DNA of 64,000 nt, taken from Sanderia malayensis (Eukaryota; Cnidaria; Scyphozoa; Semaeostomeae; Pelagiidae). Shown here in pieces: positions 61,719 to 64,000 of this stretch. How positions within the stretch are numbered: position 1 is the stretch's first letter; each line of letters opens with the position of its first letter. The notes beneath the pieces are model-generated. The model did not search any database, was not told the origin of the DNA, and was given only the letters and a program-made list of their open reading frames with translations. The position numbers and the translations under genes are program-made. The DNA lies in assembly GCA_013076295.1 (NCBI GenBank), contig RQOL01000461.1, positions 1-64,000 of the forward strand, read 5' to 3'.

Positions 61719-62232
61719 ATGGCAACCACTGTCTACTTAGATTTCTCAAGATCGGAATCATCAACAGTATCAGTTGAATTATTTGCATCCACAACAGCCA
61801 GAAAATTGCAAGAAATCAGGTTTTGGTGCATAATAAAAATATTCATCTATAAAGCCCGGGAAACGTCAAAAGCTTTTACACGTGCTCGAGCATCTGATGA
61901 AGAACAATATCGATTTTTCAGAAAGCTACATAACATAACAATTGGGCCATTTTACGAGCAGAGACAAAGTGTACTAAAGAACCGCCCTAGGTGCATGCAA
62001 GATGAAATATGTCCCCGATAACACGGATGGAATTAAAACTGAGCTTCTTCATCCGCTTCAGTGGAGAATGAAGACAGAAGACAAGACACCACTTCTGAAT
62101 TCTGGCAAGGCAACGAAAACAACTTTCGATTCGATTCGAAGTTGGCTATGTATAATGGGCATGAAAATATCAGGTACGAAACTTTTTATATTATTCACTA
62201 TACCGCGCCGATTGATAGATTTGACTGATTGA
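61719..62232 (+). CDS. Unidentified protein, two overlapping frames
   Basis: I do not recognise it. The frame from 61719 gives 100 residues, rich in Arg, Lys and Ser, ending DEICPR at 62021. A second frame from 62002 gives KYVPDNTDGIKTELLHPLQW and stays open to 62232, with a possible splice donor GTACGA near 62173. Removing one C from the CCCC run at about 62013-62016 would join them as ...DEICPDNTDG..., so a frameshift or assembly error is possible. The head-to-head position with XRCC2 is typical for real genes, but there is no family match to prove coding. Confidence 0.35.
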
Positions 62233-62677
62233 ATTGCTAATCTTACAAAAATGACAATGCACAGTGAGTTCATATAATACCATGTATTACTGTCCCGAAG
62301 GATAGCAAACAATGGAAATTGTCCCATCATGCTCGTGTTGTGTATTTCAAAAAGTGGTGCAATGTTGCTTTGAGTTGAGTCTGTGTTGTGTTGTGGCTTT
62401 AAAAGAGATTGACACATGTGAGTGACAAAATGGAAAGGTGACAGCGTGATAAAATGACAAGCACATACCTGGTTGGGTGGATCGTGCGATGGTGGTGATC
62501 ATATCACCGCACAATACACATTTCATGGAAATATAATTCGCCAATAAAAGGTGAAGAATAAGCCTTTCGTGCCTTACTTTTGTTTCATTATTTTTTACCA
62601 AAGCTCTTTTCAATCTTGTTGCGTTCACTTTTTTGAACAAATGCCATAAAAGTCAAAAGAGTTGCCAAGGCTGAAGT

Positions 62678-62749
62678 CTCCCGTGCGGGGAATCGAACGC
62701 CGGCCACGGTGGTGAAAGCACCGGATCCTAACCACTAGACCACACGGGA
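62678..62749 (-). tRNA. tRNA-Glu (UUC), T-stem mismatch
   Basis: 72 nt including discriminator G. The cloverleaf is TCCCGTG acceptor, the anticodon loop is CTTTCAC and the anticodon is TTC. The anticodon stem CGGTG/CACCG is compensated. The T-stem reads CGGCG against CCCCG, leaving a C-C mismatch, so function is uncertain. Confidence 0.85.
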
Positions 62750-62876
62750 TGGCAAACATGAAGATTTGTCCTTCCATGTTATTTCACTATCATTTACCAA
62801 CGCTCTTTTCAATGTTGTGCTTTCACTTTTTTTAAACAACTGCCATAAAAGTCAAAAGAGTTGCAAATGCTGAAGT

Positions 62877-62948
62877 CTCCCATGCGGGGAATCGAACCCC
62901 GGCCACGGCGGTGAAAACGCCGGATCCTAACCACTAGACCACACGGGA
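62877..62948 (-). tRNA. tRNA-Glu (UUC)
   Basis: 72 nt with anticodon loop TTTTCAC. The acceptor pairs with one G-U wobble (3' CATGGGA). T-arm CGGGG-TTCGATT-CCCCG is intact. A- and B-box sequences are normal. Confidence 0.95.
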
Positions 62949-63076
62949 TTGCAAACATGAAGATTTGTCCTTCCATGTTACTTCACTATCATTTACCAAA
63001 GCTCTTTTCAATGTTGTGCTTTCACTTTTTTTTAAACAACTGCCATAAAAGTCAAAAGAGTTCCCAAGGCTGAAGT

Positions 63077-63147
63077 CTCCCGTGCGGGGAATCGAACGCC
63101 GGCCACGGGGTGAGAGCGCCGGATCTTAACCACTAGACCACACGGGA
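63077..63147 (-). tRNA. tRNA-Glu (CUC), probably defective
   Basis: 71 nt. One base is missing from the 3' side of the anticodon stem, which breaks pairing. The T-stem has the same C-C mismatch as the first copy, and the D arm has a change (TTAAGATCC). Likely a tRNA pseudogene. Confidence 0.75.
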
Positions 63148-63274
63148 TTGCAAACATGAAGATTTGTCCCTCCATGTTGTTTCACTATTATCTACCAAAG
63201 CTCTTTTCAATGTTGTTGCTTTCACTTTTTTAAACAAATGGCATAAAAGTCAAAAGAGTTGCAAATGCTGAAGT

Positions 63275-63346
63275 CTCCCGTGCGGGGAATCGAACCCCGG
63301 CCACGGCGGTGAAAACGCCGGATCCTAACCACTAGACCACACGGGA
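63275..63346 (-). tRNA. tRNA-Glu (UUC)
   Basis: 72 nt with all stems paired, anticodon loop TTTTCAC, T-arm intact, discriminator G and a TTTT terminator downstream on the minus strand. Confidence 0.96.
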
Positions 63347-63474
63347 TTGCAAACATGAAGATTTGTCCTTGCATGTTACTTCACTATCATTTATCAAAGC
63401 TTTCTTCAATGTTGTGCTTTCACTTTTTTTTAAACAACTGCCATAAAAATCAAAAGAGTTGCAAATGCTGAAGT

Positions 63475-63546
63475 CTCCCGTGCGGGGAATCGAACCCCGG
63501 CCACGGCGGTGAGAGCGCCGGATCCTAACCACTAGACCACACGGGA
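63475..63546 (-). tRNA. tRNA-Glu (CUC)
   Basis: 72 nt with all stems paired; anticodon loop CTCTCAC gives anticodon CTC. It differs from the UUC copies essentially at the wobble base and its neighbour in the loop. Confidence 0.96.
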
Positions 63547-63674
63547 TTGCAAACATGAAGATTTGTCCTTCCATGTTACTTCAGTATCATTTACCAAAGT
63601 TCTTTTCAATGTTGTTGCTTTCACTTTTTTTTAAACCACTGCCATAAAAGTCAAAAGAGTTGCAAAGCTGAAAT

Positions 63675-63746
63675 CTCCCGTGCGGGGAATCGAACCCCGG
63701 CCACGGCGGTGAGAGCGCCGGAACCTAACCACTAGACCACACGGGA
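63675..63746 (-). tRNA. tRNA-Glu (CUC)
   Basis: 72 nt with stems intact and anticodon CTC. There is one change at the D-arm/anticodon junction (GGTTCC instead of GGATCC). Confidence 0.94.
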
Positions 63747-63873
63747 TTGCAAACATGAAGATTTGTCCCTCCATATTGTTTAATTATTATCTACCAAAGC
63801 TCATTTCAATGTTGTTGCTGTCACTTTTTTAAACAACTGGCATAAAAGTTCAAAGAGTTGCAAAGGCTGAAGT

Positions 63874-63945
63874 CTCCCGTGCGGGGAATCGAACCCCGGC
63901 CACGGCGGTGAAAACGCCGGATCCTAACCACTAGACCACACGGGA
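63874..63945 (-). tRNA. tRNA-Glu (UUC)
   Basis: 72 nt with stems intact, anticodon loop TTTTCAC and discriminator G. It is the last complete copy before the window edge. Confidence 0.96.
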
Positions 63946-64000
63946 TTGCAAACATGAAGATTTGTCCCTCCATGTTGTATCACTATTATCTACCAAAGCT

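Larger units (their letters stand above)
62575..64000 (-). repeat. Tandem array of 199-200 bp tRNA-Glu units
   Basis: Seven full units and the start of an eighth at the window edge. tRNA starts on the plus axis fall at 62678, 62877, 63077, 63275, 63475, 63675 and 63874, so the period is 198-200 bp. Spacers are also conserved (AACATGAAGATTTGTCC, AAAGCTCTTTTCAATG, CATAAAAGTCAAAAGAGTT). The last string gives a TTTT Pol III terminator after each tRNA on the minus strand. The array continues past the right edge. Confidence 0.95.

Noticed and set aside
62575..64000. Regular 200-bp repeats considered as a CRISPR or satellite
   Set aside because: Each unit contains a tRNA-Glu cloverleaf with Pol III boxes and terminator, and spacers are conserved rather than unique.

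Overview
This is a eukaryotic, animal-type window of AT-rich DNA. It carries intron-dense genes with GT-AG or GC-AG splice sites, a tRNA-like SINE, DIRS, Tigger/pogo, hAT-like and Tc1/mariner-like elements, and a nuclear tRNA-Glu array. The gene set (PANK4, THOP1, TTC12, CLNS1A, GFM1, CD73/NT5E, XRCC2), intron lengths of a few hundred bases and short intergenic spaces suggest an invertebrate metazoan. A cnidarian is my best guess; this is inference, not read from a marker. Exon coordinates were worked out by hand from splice signals, reading-frame phase and remembered family alignments.

Layout. (1) 267-7484, minus: PANK4, 17 exons seen, with the 3' end beyond the left edge. Its 5' half is clean. 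Its 3' half carries several one-base frame breaks at short homopolymers. A tRNA-type SINE lies in one intron. (2) 7959-9950, plus: an intronless thimet oligopeptidase (THOP1), head-to-head with PANK4. (3) About 10.7-14.35 kb: a hAT-type MITE, then diverged PANK-like exons on the minus strand interrupted by a Tc1/mariner-type MITE. (4) 14823-24069, minus: TTC12, 21 exons with every junction in frame, holding a hAT-like element and a Tigger-type MITE in introns. (5) 24193-27454: a DIRS-type tyrosine-recombinase retrotransposon that lacks gag. It sits between the divergent start codons of TTC12 and CLNS1A. (6) 27654-30223, plus: CLNS1A (pICln), 7 exons. (7) 30971-33038: a Tigger/pogo DNA transposon with an intact 526-codon transposase, probably nested in an older MITE. 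(8) 33340-43970, plus: GFM1, 28 exons. (9) 44.3-50.1 kb: MITEs and a duplicated non-coding module. (10) 48551-58250, plus: ecto-5'-nucleotidase, 8 exons. (11) 60597-61687, minus: XRCC2, 2 exons, with an unidentified plus-strand ORF starting 31 bp away. (12) From about 62575 to the right edge: a tandem array of 199-200 bp units, each with one minus-strand tRNA-Glu.

The genes do not form a pathway. They are unrelated housekeeping genes, three of them in head-to-head pairs with short shared upstream regions. The items most worth a second look are the PANK4 locus (kinase residues kept that human PANK4 lost, clustered frame breaks, diverged tandem relatives), four GC-AG introns (three in GFM1), the DIRS insertion in a bidirectional promoter, a 43-bp perfect match between the PANK4/THOP1 upstream region and a hAT-type MITE, and the tRNA-Glu array that mixes two anticodons.
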